The notes under the pieces were generated by a model. That model did not search any database. It was not told the DNA's origin and was given only the letters and a program-made list of their open reading frames with translations. A stretch of DNA of 64,000 bases, taken from the NCBI RefSeq assembly GCF_027622855.1, contig NZ_JAPZVR010000002.1, forward strand, positions 576,681-640,680, in the 5' to 3' direction. Below, piece after piece: positions 43,267-52,800 of this stretch. The translations under genes were made by a program, and so were the position numbers. Every line of letters begins with the position of its first letter. The stretch's first letter is position 1. This stretch comes from Glycomyces algeriensis (GTDB taxonomy: Bacteria; Actinomycetota; Actinomycetes; Mycobacteriales; Micromonosporaceae).

Positions 43267-44010
43267 TCACCAGTCCGATCGGAGCGCGCGGCGGCGCTGC
43301 CACCACAGGATGAGGGCCGCGCCGCCGGCGAGCGCCACGGCGCCCGCGCCCACCCCGATGCCGAGACCGGCGCCAGTGGTCGGGAGCGCCGGCTTCGGCG
43401 ACTCGGACTCGGCGGGGACCGAGGGGCTCTCGCTCAACTCGGGGGGCGAGGGCGGCGTCGAGGGCGGGGGCGATGACGGCGGGTTGGACGGCGGCGGGGC
43501 GTCCGCGAACCTCCACTCCTGGAAGTGCCTGCTCGCGCTCGTCTCGGGCTTCACCGCGAGGACTTCGGCGCCCTCCTCCGCGTCGGAGCCGTCCTCGAGG
43601 CCGAGGAAGTAGCCGTCGGCGGTGATGAAGCGGAAGTCGCTGTGGGAGGGCAGGGGGTCGAAGACGAGCTTCCAGCCGATCGCGTCGGCGCAGTCGGTGA
43701 GGATCACGGGCGCGGTCTCGTCGCCGCCGGTCGTGTCGGCGCTCAGGCACCGGCCCGAGGCGTCATGGACGAGCTGGTACTGCCCGAGGTCCTGGAACGC
43801 CTCGACCGCCACGAGCCGCCACAGGTCGTGGTCGTTCGTCAGGCGGGCGCCGTTCGCGGACGCCGCGAGCGGCAAGCTCTCATGGTCCTTGAGAAAGACT
43901 TTGACCGGGCCCGCGGGCACGGTCTGGGCCTGTGCCGCGCCGCCGAAGGCGGTGGCGATCAAGCAGGCGGCGGCCGCAGTCGCGGCCGCTTGGAGCATCG
44001 GGGATTTCAT
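43267..44010 (-). CDS. Wall-anchored (LPTTG) beta-trefoil protein
   Basis: 247 aa surface protein. Signal peptide (AAATAAAACLIATAFGGAAQA), then about 130 residues of beta-trefoil character (LVHDASGRCLSADTTGG, ADAIGWKLVF, FRFITADGYFLGLEDGSD), a Pro/Ser spacer (PPPSNPPSSPPPSTPPSPP) and a complete sorting signal: LPTTG at residues 209-213, hydrophobic helix, and QRRRALRSDW tail. A sortase should link it to peptidoglycan. The trefoil resembles ricin-B-type or AbfB-like carbohydrate-binding modules; the ligand is unknown. No sortase gene is in the window. Confidence 0.8.
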   Translation of the reverse strand: MKSPMLQAAATAAAACLIATAFGGAAQAQTVPAGPVKVFLKDHESLPLAASANGARLTNDHDLWRLVAVEAFQDLGQYQLVHDASGRCLSADTTGGDETAPVILTDCADAIGWKLVFDPLPSHSDFRFITADGYFLGLEDGSDAEEGAEVLAVKPETSASRHFQEWRFADAPPPSNPPSSPPPSTPPSPPELSESPSVPAESESPKPALPTTGAGLGIGVGAGAVALAGGAALILWWQRRRALRSDW

Positions 44011-44091
44011 CGCCGAATTAGATCAAATGAGACATATTCGCCTCAACCCACTCCGCAGTGCGTCTCCCGCATCACTATGCGTGACATGGAG

Positions 44092-44886
44092 TCAGCCGGT
44101 GGCAGGCGGCCCGACGCTCCCGCGGATCTCGCTCGCCGCGTCCCCCGCCGCACGCAACCGGTCCGCGGCATCGGTGAGCAGGTGCAGCGTCTCGTCCGAA
44201 CGGTGCGCCGACAGCGCCTGCTGCAGCCCGATCGAACCGGCCAGGCACTCCCCCGCCGCGCTCACCATGTCCTCATAGGCGGCCACGCCCGCCTCGAGGC
44301 GCTCCACCATCCGGTCCAGGTTCGCGCCCATGCCGGCGCGCTTCACCTCCGGCGCGATCGCGATCGCCCCTTCGACGTCCTTGACGCCCAAGGCGAGCCG
44401 GTACAGCTCCTGCCCGGCCTTCGACGCCCCCGCGAGGATCGCCACCGCCTCGTCGTTCCCTTCGAGGCGCTTCGCCATCTGCTCGGCGGCGATCGACGCC
44501 CGCTCCAGCCGCTCATACGGATGCATCGCACGGCTGCCGCGGAACTTCGCCCGGATGCGCCCGCGCCGAATCGCCTCCGCCGTCTCGCCGAACAGCCCCC
44601 GCGCCTCCTTCGACAACTGCGCCCGGCCGTGCAGCTCGAGGGACTCGCGCTCAGCGGCAGGGATCGCGCGGGCCAGGCGCCGGTAGTCCAACCAGCGGAC
44701 CACCGCCATCGCGGTCGAGAACCCCGCGATCGTCACCCAGACACCGTCCGGCGCACCGACACCGGCATAGGGCACGAAGAAGGCGCTGCCGGCGGCAGCG
44801 CCTCCCGCTGTAGTGGTCCAGGACTTGGCGGACGACAACCGGGAGCGCAGGCGCTTGTACGCGCGCTTGCGGTCCTTCGCGTCCAC
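44092..44886 (-). CDS. pspM: Phage shock envelope stress protein PspM
   Basis: 264 aa. A basic N-terminus with two short hydrophobic segments (TTTAGGAAAGSAFFVPYAGVG and GVWVTIAGFSTAMAVVRWL) is followed by a long helical region, the layout of actinobacterial PspM, the membrane partner of PspA. It follows pspA by 16 bases, with clgR upstream on the same strand, which is the standard clgR-pspA-pspM module. PspM is known in mycobacteria to help tie PspA to the membrane. Confidence 0.8.
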   Translation of the reverse strand: MDAKDRKRAYKRLRSRLSSAKSWTTTAGGAAAGSAFFVPYAGVGAPDGVWVTIAGFSTAMAVVRWLDYRRLARAIPAAERESLELHGRAQLSKEARGLFGETAEAIRRGRIRAKFRGSRAMHPYERLERASIAAEQMAKRLEGNDEAVAILAGASKAGQELYRLALGVKDVEGAIAIAPEVKRAGMGANLDRMVERLEAGVAAYEDMVSAAGECLAGSIGLQQALSAHRSDETLHLLTDAADRLRAAGDAASEIRGSVGPPATG

Positions 44887-44902
44887 CGGGGGTCCCTTCA
44901 GG

Positions 44903-45763
44903 TCAGCTCTTCGCCTTGTCGGCCTCGGGCTCGGCCGTGCCCTCGTCGTTGCCCAGCGACGCGCGGATGTCCGCGAGGCGGGCGTTCGTGACCGACTCCT
45001 TCGACTCGATCGCCGGGCTCGCCTTACCGCCCGAGAGCTGCTCGCCCTCGAGCGACGCGCGGATCTGGTCCAGGCGCGAGGCGCCCGCCATGTCGCGCGT
45101 GGCGCGGTTGACCTCCAGGAGGCGACCCTCCACCGAGTTCGAGGCGAGCTCGGCGCGGCCCATGGCGTTGGAGTAGCGGCCCTCGATCTTGTCGCGGATC
45201 TCGTCGAAGTTCGGCACGTTGCCGGGGGCGGCGGTCTGCGACATCGACTCCAGCGAGGAGGCGATCGTCTCCTGCATCTTGGCCTGCTCGAGCTGGCCGA
45301 GCAGCTTCGTGCGCTCCTGCAGCTTCTGCTGCAGGATCATCTGGTTGTTCTCGACGGCCTTCTTGGCCTGGTCCGCAGCGGTGAGCGCCTGGTCGTGCAT
45401 CACCTTCATGTCCTCGAGGGACTGCTCGGTGGAGACCAGCTGGCCGGCGAGGATCTCGGCGGTCGACTCGAACTGCTGCGCCTTCGCCTCGTCGCCGTCG
45501 GCACGGGCCTTGTCCGCCAGCACCAGGGCCTGGCGGGCCTGCGCCTGCAGACGCTCCACCTCGGACATCGAGCGGTTGAGCTTCATCTCCAGCTGGCGCT
45601 GGTTCCCGATCACGGACGCCGCCTGCCCCACCAGCGCCTGGTGCTGCTTCTGGGCTTCTTCAATCGCCTGCTGGATCTGGATCTTGGGGTCGGCATGCTC
45701 ATCGATCTTCGCACCGAAGAGCGCCATCATGTATTTCCAGCCCTTGACGAACGGATTGGCCAT
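44903..45763 (-). CDS. pspA: PspA/IM30 family envelope stress protein
   Basis: 286 aa, almost wholly coiled coil after the membrane-binding N-terminal helix ([38 protein letters not shown]). ESCRT-III-related PspA proteins assemble on damaged membranes; the mycobacterial homologue is the 35-kDa antigen. The C-terminal 90 residues have the repeated RLDQIRASL / RLADIRASL element common in actinobacterial PspA. The 26-42 bases upstream hold an imperfect palindrome around AAGCTT (45789-45805), which could be a regulator site. Confidence 0.92.
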   Translation of the reverse strand: MANPFVKGWKYMMALFGAKIDEHADPKIQIQQAIEEAQKQHQALVGQAASVIGNQRQLEMKLNRSMSEVERLQAQARQALVLADKARADGDEAKAQQFESTAEILAGQLVSTEQSLEDMKVMHDQALTAADQAKKAVENNQMILQQKLQERTKLLGQLEQAKMQETIASSLESMSQTAAPGNVPNFDEIRDKIEGRYSNAMGRAELASNSVEGRLLEVNRATRDMAGASRLDQIRASLEGEQLSGGKASPAIESKESVTNARLADIRASLGNDEGTAEPEADKAKS

Positions 45764-45911
45764 TATCGGGGTCCTTCCGGTGCTCCTTGGCGAAGCTTGC
45801 GAGCCATCAATGAGTTCAGCAACGCCGACATGCCTCTAGTGTCGGACATCGGCGCCACATGCGTGGGACAGGGTGACGCCTCAATCGCCAAAACTACATC
45901 ATCGGTGGTTT

Positions 45912-46367
45912 TCAGGCCGCCGCGCGGACCACCGAATCGGTCACCTCGCCACGCCGGTGCCGGGAGCGGACCTGCGCGATCGAAGCGGGCGCCGCCGAGA
46001 GCGCACGGCGCCGACGGGCGACCTCCTCCTGGACGTCGCTCAACGGCTCGGCCTTGTCGCGCGGCCGCGGCAGCACCGCGACCTGGCGGCCCTGCGCCAG
46101 CGCCTCGCGCCCCAGGGTCTCCGCCTCGCCGCGCTCGTGGACGGCGACCTCGCGCGAGACCTCCGCCAGCACCTCGGACAGGCGCACCTGGAGTGCCCCG
46201 CACACCGAGGCCAGCAGCTCGCTCGACGGTTCCTTGTGGCCCCGTTCGATCTCCGACAGGTAGCCCAGGCTCACATTGGCCTGCTTCGACACGTCCCGCA
46301 GCGTCCGCTTCTGCGCGCGGCGGCGGCGCCGCAGGGTCTCTCCCAGCAGTTCCCGCAACAACACCAT
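45912..46367 (-). CDS. clgR: ClgR-type XRE-family transcriptional activator
   Basis: 151 aa. The helix-turn-helix is TLRDVSKQANVSLGYLSEIERGHKEPSSELLASV (about residues 22-55), the ClgR signature. In streptomycetes, corynebacteria and mycobacteria ClgR activates clp protease and psp genes on envelope and protein stress. ATG at 46367 is chosen for the strong GGAGGAG 7 bases upstream. The terminal VVRAAA is AA-like and could be a Clp degradation tag, as is known for ClgR (AA ending). Usually cinA lies between pgsA and clgR; here it is missing. Confidence 0.88.
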   Translation of the reverse strand: MVLLRELLGETLRRRRRAQKRTLRDVSKQANVSLGYLSEIERGHKEPSSELLASVCGALQVRLSEVLAEVSREVAVHERGEAETLGREALAQGRQVAVLPRPRDKAEPLSDVQEEVARRRRALSAAPASIAQVRSRHRRGEVTDSVVRAAA

Positions 46368-46422
46368 GAGATTCTCCTCCGCGCCGCGATAGCTCACATG
46401 AGCTTAGGTGGGTCCCGCAAGC

Positions 46423-47004
46423 CTATCTCGTCCGGTTCGGCTCGCTCTTCTTCGTTTTGAATGCTTTCCAGAGGTAATCCATTCCCGTCGCCACCGTGAG
46501 GACGAGCGCAGCCCCCATCAGCCACGGGCCCACGGCGTCCAGCGGGGACGGCCACGGCCACAGGTACCAGGCCACGGCCGTGATCTGCAGGACCGTCTTG
46601 AGCTTCCCGCCCCGGTCGGCCGCGATCACCGTGCGCCGCAGCACCGCCATCCGCAACGCGGTGATCCCGAGTTCACGCAGAAGGATGACCACGGTCACCC
46701 ACCACGCCAGGTGGTCGTAGTAGCTCAGCAGGATCAGCGAGGCGCCGATGAGGATCTTGTCGGCGATCGGGTCGGCGAGCTTCCCGAAATCCGTGACCAG
46801 GCCGCGCGAACGCGCCAGCCAGCCGTCCACGAAGTCCGTCGCCGAAATGAATACGAACAGCGCGCAGGCGGCCATCCGCCACCCCGAGTGCTCCATCCCC
46901 GAGAGGACCACGAACACCGCGAAGACCGGCACCAGGAAGATCCGGGCCACCGTCACCACGTTCGCGATGTTCCACGGCGAGACCGGCGGGTCCTCAGTGG
47001 TCAC
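46423..47004 (-). CDS. pgsA: CDP-diacylglycerol-glycerol-3-phosphate 3-phosphatidyltransferase
   Basis: 193 aa integral membrane enzyme of phosphatidylglycerol synthesis. The CDP-alcohol phosphotransferase motif is complete: DFVDGWLARSRGLVTDFGKL followed by ADPIAD (DxxDGxxAR...G...D...D). Several membrane helices. GTG start inside GTGA shared with the rimO stop. In actinobacteria the pgsA next to ftsK and clgR is of this type, although assignment to phosphatidylinositol-phosphate synthase cannot be fully excluded by motif alone. Confidence 0.9.
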   Translation of the reverse strand: MTTEDPPVSPWNIANVVTVARIFLVPVFAVFVVLSGMEHSGWRMAACALFVFISATDFVDGWLARSRGLVTDFGKLADPIADKILIGASLILLSYYDHLAWWVTVVILLRELGITALRMAVLRRTVIAADRGGKLKTVLQITAVAWYLWPWPSPLDAVGPWLMGAALVLTVATGMDYLWKAFKTKKSEPNRTR

Positions 47005-48479
47005 CAGGCCTCCTCGACGATCTCCGCCACGAGGTCGACACCGTGCGAGTCGATCACCTTCGCCGTCACGAAGTCGCCGGGCTCCAGGCCCTCGACCTCG
47101 CCCACGAGCGCGATCGTGCCGTCGACCTCCGGGGCCTGGTGGGCGCCGCGGCCGTCCACGCCGTCATCCTCCACGGACTCGACCAGGACCTTCATGACCT
47201 CGCCCACGCGCTCGGCGGCGCGCTGGCTCACGAGCTCGTCGACGAGCATGGAGACGCGGGTGTGGCGCTCGGAGACGGCGTCCTCGTCCACGTGGCCGTC
47301 GAGGTTCACCGCTTCGGTGCCGTCCTCGTCGGAGTAGGCGAAGACGCCGGTGGAGTCGAGGCGGGCCTCTTCGAGGAAGCCCATGAGCTCCTCGACGTCC
47401 TCCTCGGTCTCGCCGGGGAAGCCGACGATGACGTTGGTGCGGGCCCCGGCGAGCGGGTCGACGTCGCGGATCTGCTTGAGCAGCGCCAGGAAGTTCTCGG
47501 TGGAGCCGAAGCGGCGCATCCGTCGCAGCACCTTCGCGGAGGAGTGCTGGAACGACAGGTCGAAGTACGGCACGACCTTCTCGGTGCGCTGCATCGCCTC
47601 GATGAGGCTCGGCCGCAGCTCGGCGGGCTGCAGGTAGGAGAGGCGGATCCACTCGAGCCCAGCGATCGCGGACATGCCCTCCAGCAGGTGCTCCAGCGCC
47701 TGGGAGTCGGCGAGGTCCTTGCCGTAGGAGGTGGTGTTCTCGGAGACGAGGTTGAGCTCCTTGACGCCCTCGGAGGCGAGCCAGGCGGCCTCGGCAAGGA
47801 TCTCCTCGGGGGTGCGGGAGACGAACGAGCCGCGGAAGGACGGGATCGCGCAGAAGGTGCAGCGGCGGTCGCAGCCGGAGGCGAGCTTGAGGTTCGCGAC
47901 GGGGCCGTCGGTGAGGCGCTTGCGCACCACCGCGAGGTGCTGCGGGGCGCCGGCCCCGAGGGTCGCGGCGTCGGCCTGGGAGGCGCGGGAATGGCCGGGG
48001 ACGACGGCGGCGGCGCTCTGGCGCGCGGCGGGGGCCAGCGGCAGGAGCTTGCGGCGGTCGGACGGCTGGTGGGACTCGACCGTGCGCCCGGCGAGGATGT
48101 CGTCGAGGCGGGCGGCCATGTCCGGGTAGTGGTCGAAGCCGAGCACGGCGTCGGCCTCGGGCAGGCTCTCGGCCAGCTCCCTGCCGTAGCGCTCGGCCAT
48201 GCAGCCGGTCGCGACGACCTTGGCGCCGGTGGAGGAGGCGTCGAGGAGGACGTCGATGGACTCGGTCTTGGCCTGCTCGATGAAACCGCAGGTGTTGACC
48301 ATGACGACGTCGGCGTTCTCGCCGTCGTCGCTGATGCGCCAACCGCCGGCGGCGAGGCGGGCGGCCAGCTCCTCGGAGTCGGTCTCGTTGCGGGCGCAGC
48401 CGAGGGTCAAGAGCGCGACGCTCTTGCCGGCTTCGCGTGCGGTCGATTCCTCGGAACGGGTCGAATGAGCTGCAGACAC
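47001..48479 (-). CDS. rimO: Ribosomal protein uS12 methylthiotransferase
   Basis: Radical-SAM enzyme that methylthiolates Asp of ribosomal protein S12. 492 aa. The N-terminal UPF0004 domain binds one iron-sulfur cluster through LLTLGCARNETDSE, VNTCGFIEQA and ATGCMAERYG; the radical SAM cluster is CDRRCTFCAIPSFRGSF (CxxxCxxC); a TRAM domain ends the protein. An insertion rich in Ala of about 45 residues (around RRKLLPLAPAARQSAAAV) lies before the radical SAM domain. Coupled to pgsA. Confidence 0.94.
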   Translation of the reverse strand: MSAAHSTRSEESTAREAGKSVALLTLGCARNETDSEELAARLAAGGWRISDDGENADVVMVNTCGFIEQAKTESIDVLLDASSTGAKVVATGCMAERYGRELAESLPEADAVLGFDHYPDMAARLDDILAGRTVESHQPSDRRKLLPLAPAARQSAAAVVPGHSRASQADAATLGAGAPQHLAVVRKRLTDGPVANLKLASGCDRRCTFCAIPSFRGSFVSRTPEEILAEAAWLASEGVKELNLVSENTTSYGKDLADSQALEHLLEGMSAIAGLEWIRLSYLQPAELRPSLIEAMQRTEKVVPYFDLSFQHSSAKVLRRMRRFGSTENFLALLKQIRDVDPLAGARTNVIVGFPGETEEDVEELMGFLEEARLDSTGVFAYSDEDGTEAVNLDGHVDEDAVSERHTRVSMLVDELVSQRAAERVGEVMKVLVESVEDDGVDGRGAHQAPEVDGTIALVGEVEGLEPGDFVTAKVIDSHGVDLVAEIVEEAW

Positions 48480-48695
48480 CAGGAAAGCGTACCTACCGGC
48501 GGGCCGCGAATGCCCCCGGCGGCGGGCCGGGCCACAGTGACCCTGGTCGGCGGGGTGACCGGCCTTACCCCAGACGCGTCGATCGACCGGTTATGAGTCG
48601 GTTACGGAGCGGACAATCCGGTCGTTTCAGTGCCCGTCTGCGCAGGGGCAACAGGGGATCGCCGCACGTGGTGGCCATACCTTAGGCTTGCGCTT

Positions 48696-49790
48696 ATGTC
48701 CCCCAAAGACATCGCCCCAGCCCATCGCCGTGCCCGCGGTCCCCAGGCGATCCGCCGATCCGTGCTCGCGCTCTGCGCGGCCGTCGCGGTATCCGCTGTC
48801 GCCGCCTGCGGCGCCCCGCCCACCGGCACGCTCCATACGCGCGCCGGCTACACGCTCACCAGCAGCGAAGTCCCGGTCTCGGTGTGCCCCGAGGGGGACG
48901 CCTCGCGGTTCGCCGACGACGAGGGCCTGCTCATGGGCGCCCACTTCGCGCTCCGCGTCGAGTGCCTGGTCTCGTTCGAGGCCCTGCCCGAGGGCTTCCA
49001 GCTCGACTACCTGTTCGGCGAGAACCCGAACCTGTACTCGCCCCAGCCCGGGTACGAGTTCACGCTCGTCCAGTTCTCGCAGGAGCCGGGCGTCGAGGCG
49101 CCGTTCAACGCCGAGGCCGGGGAACTGGCCGCGACGCTGAAGATCGGCGACCACGCCTGGGACTTCGACGGCGAGGTGCCCGCCCCCGGCGAGGTCTTCC
49201 TCACGGTCGCCGAGAAGGACGCCCCGGTCACGCTCGAAGTGGTCGACGTCGAGCGCACCCAGACCATGGACCTGCGTGCGCGTACCCGCGACGGCCTCAT
49301 CCAGGCGCTGTACACCGGCAGCACCGCGGCCGAGTCCGAGGTCGTCGAGGGCTCGGTGGACGGCTCCGCCACCCGCGGCAGCTACGAGTACAGCTTCGAC
49401 GACTGGCGCTACCAGAGCCAGTTCTTCCTGTCCCGCGAGGTCTTCCAGCCCGGCGCGGGCTGGGTCGCCGAACCGGACCGGGCGCTGCTCACCGTCGAGT
49501 TCGGGTGGCTCCACTCGGCCAACGGCCTCGAATGGCCCCTCGACGTGAACGATGCGTTCAAGATCGCGGACGCCGAGGGCACCCTGACGCCGATCACGTC
49601 CGAACACGTGGACGAGGACCTGACCGACGCCGTCTGGCGCACGTTCACCCTCACGTACGACGTGCCCGCCGCCTCGCTCGACTACACGCTGAGCTTCCAC
49701 CCCAAGGGACCGGTCAAGTGGCCCGCGGAGGACATCGACATGCCGATCAGCGGCGACAAGAACCACGAACTCGCCGTCAGCTTCGCCTAG
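48696..49790 (+). CDS. Lipoprotein of unknown function
   Basis: 364 aa. After a basic N-terminus the signal SVLALCAAVAVSAVAAC ends in a lipobox (VAAC), so it is diacylglycerol-anchored. The mature part is beta-rich and acidic, has LPEGFQLDYLFGENPNLY and a duplicated-looking half, and resembles no family I recognise. It is divergent from rimO and convergent with ftsK. Confidence 0.75.
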   Translation: MSPKDIAPAHRRARGPQAIRRSVLALCAAVAVSAVAACGAPPTGTLHTRAGYTLTSSEVPVSVCPEGDASRFADDEGLLMGAHFALRVECLVSFEALPEGFQLDYLFGENPNLYSPQPGYEFTLVQFSQEPGVEAPFNAEAGELAATLKIGDHAWDFDGEVPAPGEVFLTVAEKDAPVTLEVVDVERTQTMDLRARTRDGLIQALYTGSTAAESEVVEGSVDGSATRGSYEYSFDDWRYQSQFFLSREVFQPGAGWVAEPDRALLTVEFGWLHSANGLEWPLDVNDAFKIADAEGTLTPITSEHVDEDLTDAVWRTFTLTYDVPAASLDYTLSFHPKGPVKWPAEDIDMPISGDKNHELAVSFA

Positions 49791-49798
49791 CGACACGC

Positions 49799-49834
49799 CG
49801 AAGGGCCGGCCCGCTCCCGCGGACCGGCCCTTCG
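49799..49834. terminator. Shared terminator of the lipoprotein gene and ftsK
   Basis: An 11-bp perfect stem (49799-49809 with 49824-49834) with a 14-base loop that can itself pair in part. Confidence 0.75.
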
Positions 49835-49841
49835 CTCGTCT

Positions 49842-52800
49842 TCAGCCCTGGAGCGAGGCGATGACACCGTCCAGCTCGTCGGGTTTCACCAGCACGTCGC
49901 GAGCCTTCGTCCCCTCCGAAGGGCCCACCACGCCTCGCGTCTCCATGAGGTCCATGAGCCGCCCGGCCTTCGCGAAGCCCACGCGCAGCTTGCGCTGCAG
50001 CATCGAGGTCGAACCGAACTGCGTGGTCACGACCTGCTCGATCGCCTGGATGAGCAGTTCGAGGTCGTCGCCGATGTCCGGGTCGATCTCGCGCGTCGAA
50101 CCCGGCGTCGCGGTCACCTCCTCGATGAACTGCGGCTCCATCTGCGACTTCACGTGCTCCACGACCGCCTCGATCTCGGCGTCGCTGACCCACGCGCCCT
50201 GGATGCGCTCCGGCTTGGAGGCGCCCATCGGGAGAAACAGCCCGTCACCGCGGCCCACGAGCTTCTCCGCGCCCGGCTGGTCGAGGATGACCCGCGAGTC
50301 CGCCAGCGACGACGTCGAGAACGCCAGCCGCGACGGCACGTTCGCCTTGATGAGACCGGTGACCACGTCCACCGAGGGCCGCTGCGTGGCGAGCACCAGG
50401 TGGATGCCGGCCGCGCGGGCCAGCTGGGTGATGCGCACCACCGACTCCTCGACGTCCCTGGCCGCCACCATCATGAGGTCGGCCAGCTCGTCCACGATCA
50501 CCAGCAGGTACGGGTGCGGACGCAGCTCCCGGCCGGACGCCGGGTCGGTCTTCAGCTCGCCCGAGCGCACCTTCCGGTTGAAGTCGTCCACATGCCGCAC
50601 ACCGGCCTTCGCGAGGTCCTCGTAGCGCATGTCCATCTCCTTCACCACCCACTGAAGGGCGTCGGACGCCTTCTTCGGGTTGGTGACGATCGGATGGACG
50701 AGGTGCGGCACGCCCTCGTAGTTCGTGAGCTCGACCCGCTTCGGGTCGATGAGCAGCAACCGCACCTGCTCAGGAGTGGCCCGCACCAGCATCGACACCA
50801 GCAAGGTGTTGATGAGGCTCGAGTTGTGCGTGGGAATCATCGACCGGCTCGCCAAGAACTGATGGCTCGGGCTGTCGACTTCGATGCACCGGACCGGAAC
50901 CGAAGGCACCGGTCGGACATCGACAATGTACCGCTCGCGGGTGGTCGGCCGGGTAGAGGCGATCTGCCGGTCGGCTTTCCGGCTCAAGCGGAAGACTCGG
51001 TCCGAGGTGGTGAAAGAGACCGAATAGCAGACCGAGGTCTCCGGCTTCCGCCCTTTCACGGGCCGGGTTGCGACAGTCGCCTGGTACCCGAGGCTGTGCA
51101 CTAGTTCAAGGAAGTCGTACGCCAGACGCCTGCTGGTCACGGCGAAGACGATGTTGCCCTGCTTCGAAACGGTCCCGTCCGTGTCGAGCAGGCCTGCCAG
51201 CAGCTCGCGCCGTTGCGGCTCGGATGCGCGCAGGTACTGCCCCGGGATGTGCTTGGACCCGATCGCCTTGAACAGCGCGCTCAGGGGGCGGTAGGGCTCG
51301 CTCGGCGGTGAATCGGGCTGAGCTCTGCCATTGCGGCCTACCGCGAACCGGCCCTTTGCAGCGGCCGCCACGGCGGAGATGCCGACTCCGGCATGACGTG
51401 CCGCTCGAACCGGACCGACGCCTTGCTCTGCCAGATCGATCGCCGCGTCGATCCGCCGCTCCCTTTCGGGGGCGTTCGAGATCGTGTAGTGGAGCTTTGC
51501 GCTCGGGTGCTTGGTGACAGCGTAGCCATCGGCTCGGATCCCTTCGAGGATCTCCTCATCCGCGGTGGTGAACTGGGCGGAGCCGGTCGAGCCGTCGCCG
51601 AGCCAGCATCCCAGTGTGTAGGGCTCGATCGGCAGGTCGGCAGCGGGCAGAGCCAGTGCCCCGGCTACTGCTACCGAGTGGTTCGCCCAGGATTGACCTC
51701 GCCCCTCCACCCGCACCGTGGCCGCGATCTCGGCGGTCGTCGAGATCTGCTGCCGCTCCTGGCGCCTCGCTGATCGCCCCGGCATCGAGACGCGGTCCGC
51801 CAGTGCCTGGTACATGGCGTGGCCGGATCGCACGGGCACACGCGTCCGGACGGTCTTCCCGCCCCGCTCGTAGAACGTGCTCGCGGCGCCTTCCTCCACC
51901 GGAATTTCCTTGACGACCTGGAAGAGGACATCCTTGTACCGGACACCGATGTCATCGATGACCTGTGTGGTCGACATCGGGACGTCCGGCAGCCTGAGGA
52001 CCGAATGGGCGCGCGTCTTGATCCAGAGGATCTCGTCCTCGGACCAGTACGAATCATCCTTGCGACGCCGCGCTTTAGAGCGGTCAGAACGCGTCGTGGT
52101 CACCCACTGGTGCTCAGCATCCGCGATGATGACCGTTCCATCGGAAAACTCCACCTCGTAGCAAGGCCGGTCCTCCATGACCTCGGTAGCCGCGATGACC
52201 GTGCAGGGAACGCCGCACTCGTCGAACACACGGTCGCCGACTTGCAGCTCGCCCATGGTCGACCAGCCGCCGGGAATCGGAATCGGCTCAAATAGGGCCA
52301 GGGCTTTACCTGAGCCGGTTGCGCCGGCCACGAGCAAGTGCGGGGTCTTGGTCAGGTTGGTGAGGACGTAGCCGCCCTCGACGTCCTTGCCCAGGCCCAC
52401 GATCATCGGGTGCGCGTCGGACTGCGCGAGCGGCGAGCGGAGCACGTCGCCCAGCGCCACGTCGTCGCGGTCGGTGTTGGGGATCTCGACGCCCACCGCG
52501 CTCTTGCCCGGGATCGGGTTGATGATGCGGATGTCCGAGCTCTTCACCGCGTAAGCGATGTTCTTCGACAACTGGATGATCCGCTCGACCTTCACCGCCG
52601 GACCCAGTTCGACCTCGTAGCGGGTCACCGTGGGGCCGCGCGTGAAGCCGGTGACCGCGGCGTCCACCTGGAACTGCGCGAACACCTCCTGCAGAGCGGC
52701 GATCACCGAGTCGTTGGCCTTGGAGCGCTTCTTGGCGGTCGGGCCGACCGGGAGCAGGTCCATCGACGGGAGCCGGTAGTCGCCGTCCATGGCCGCGCCG

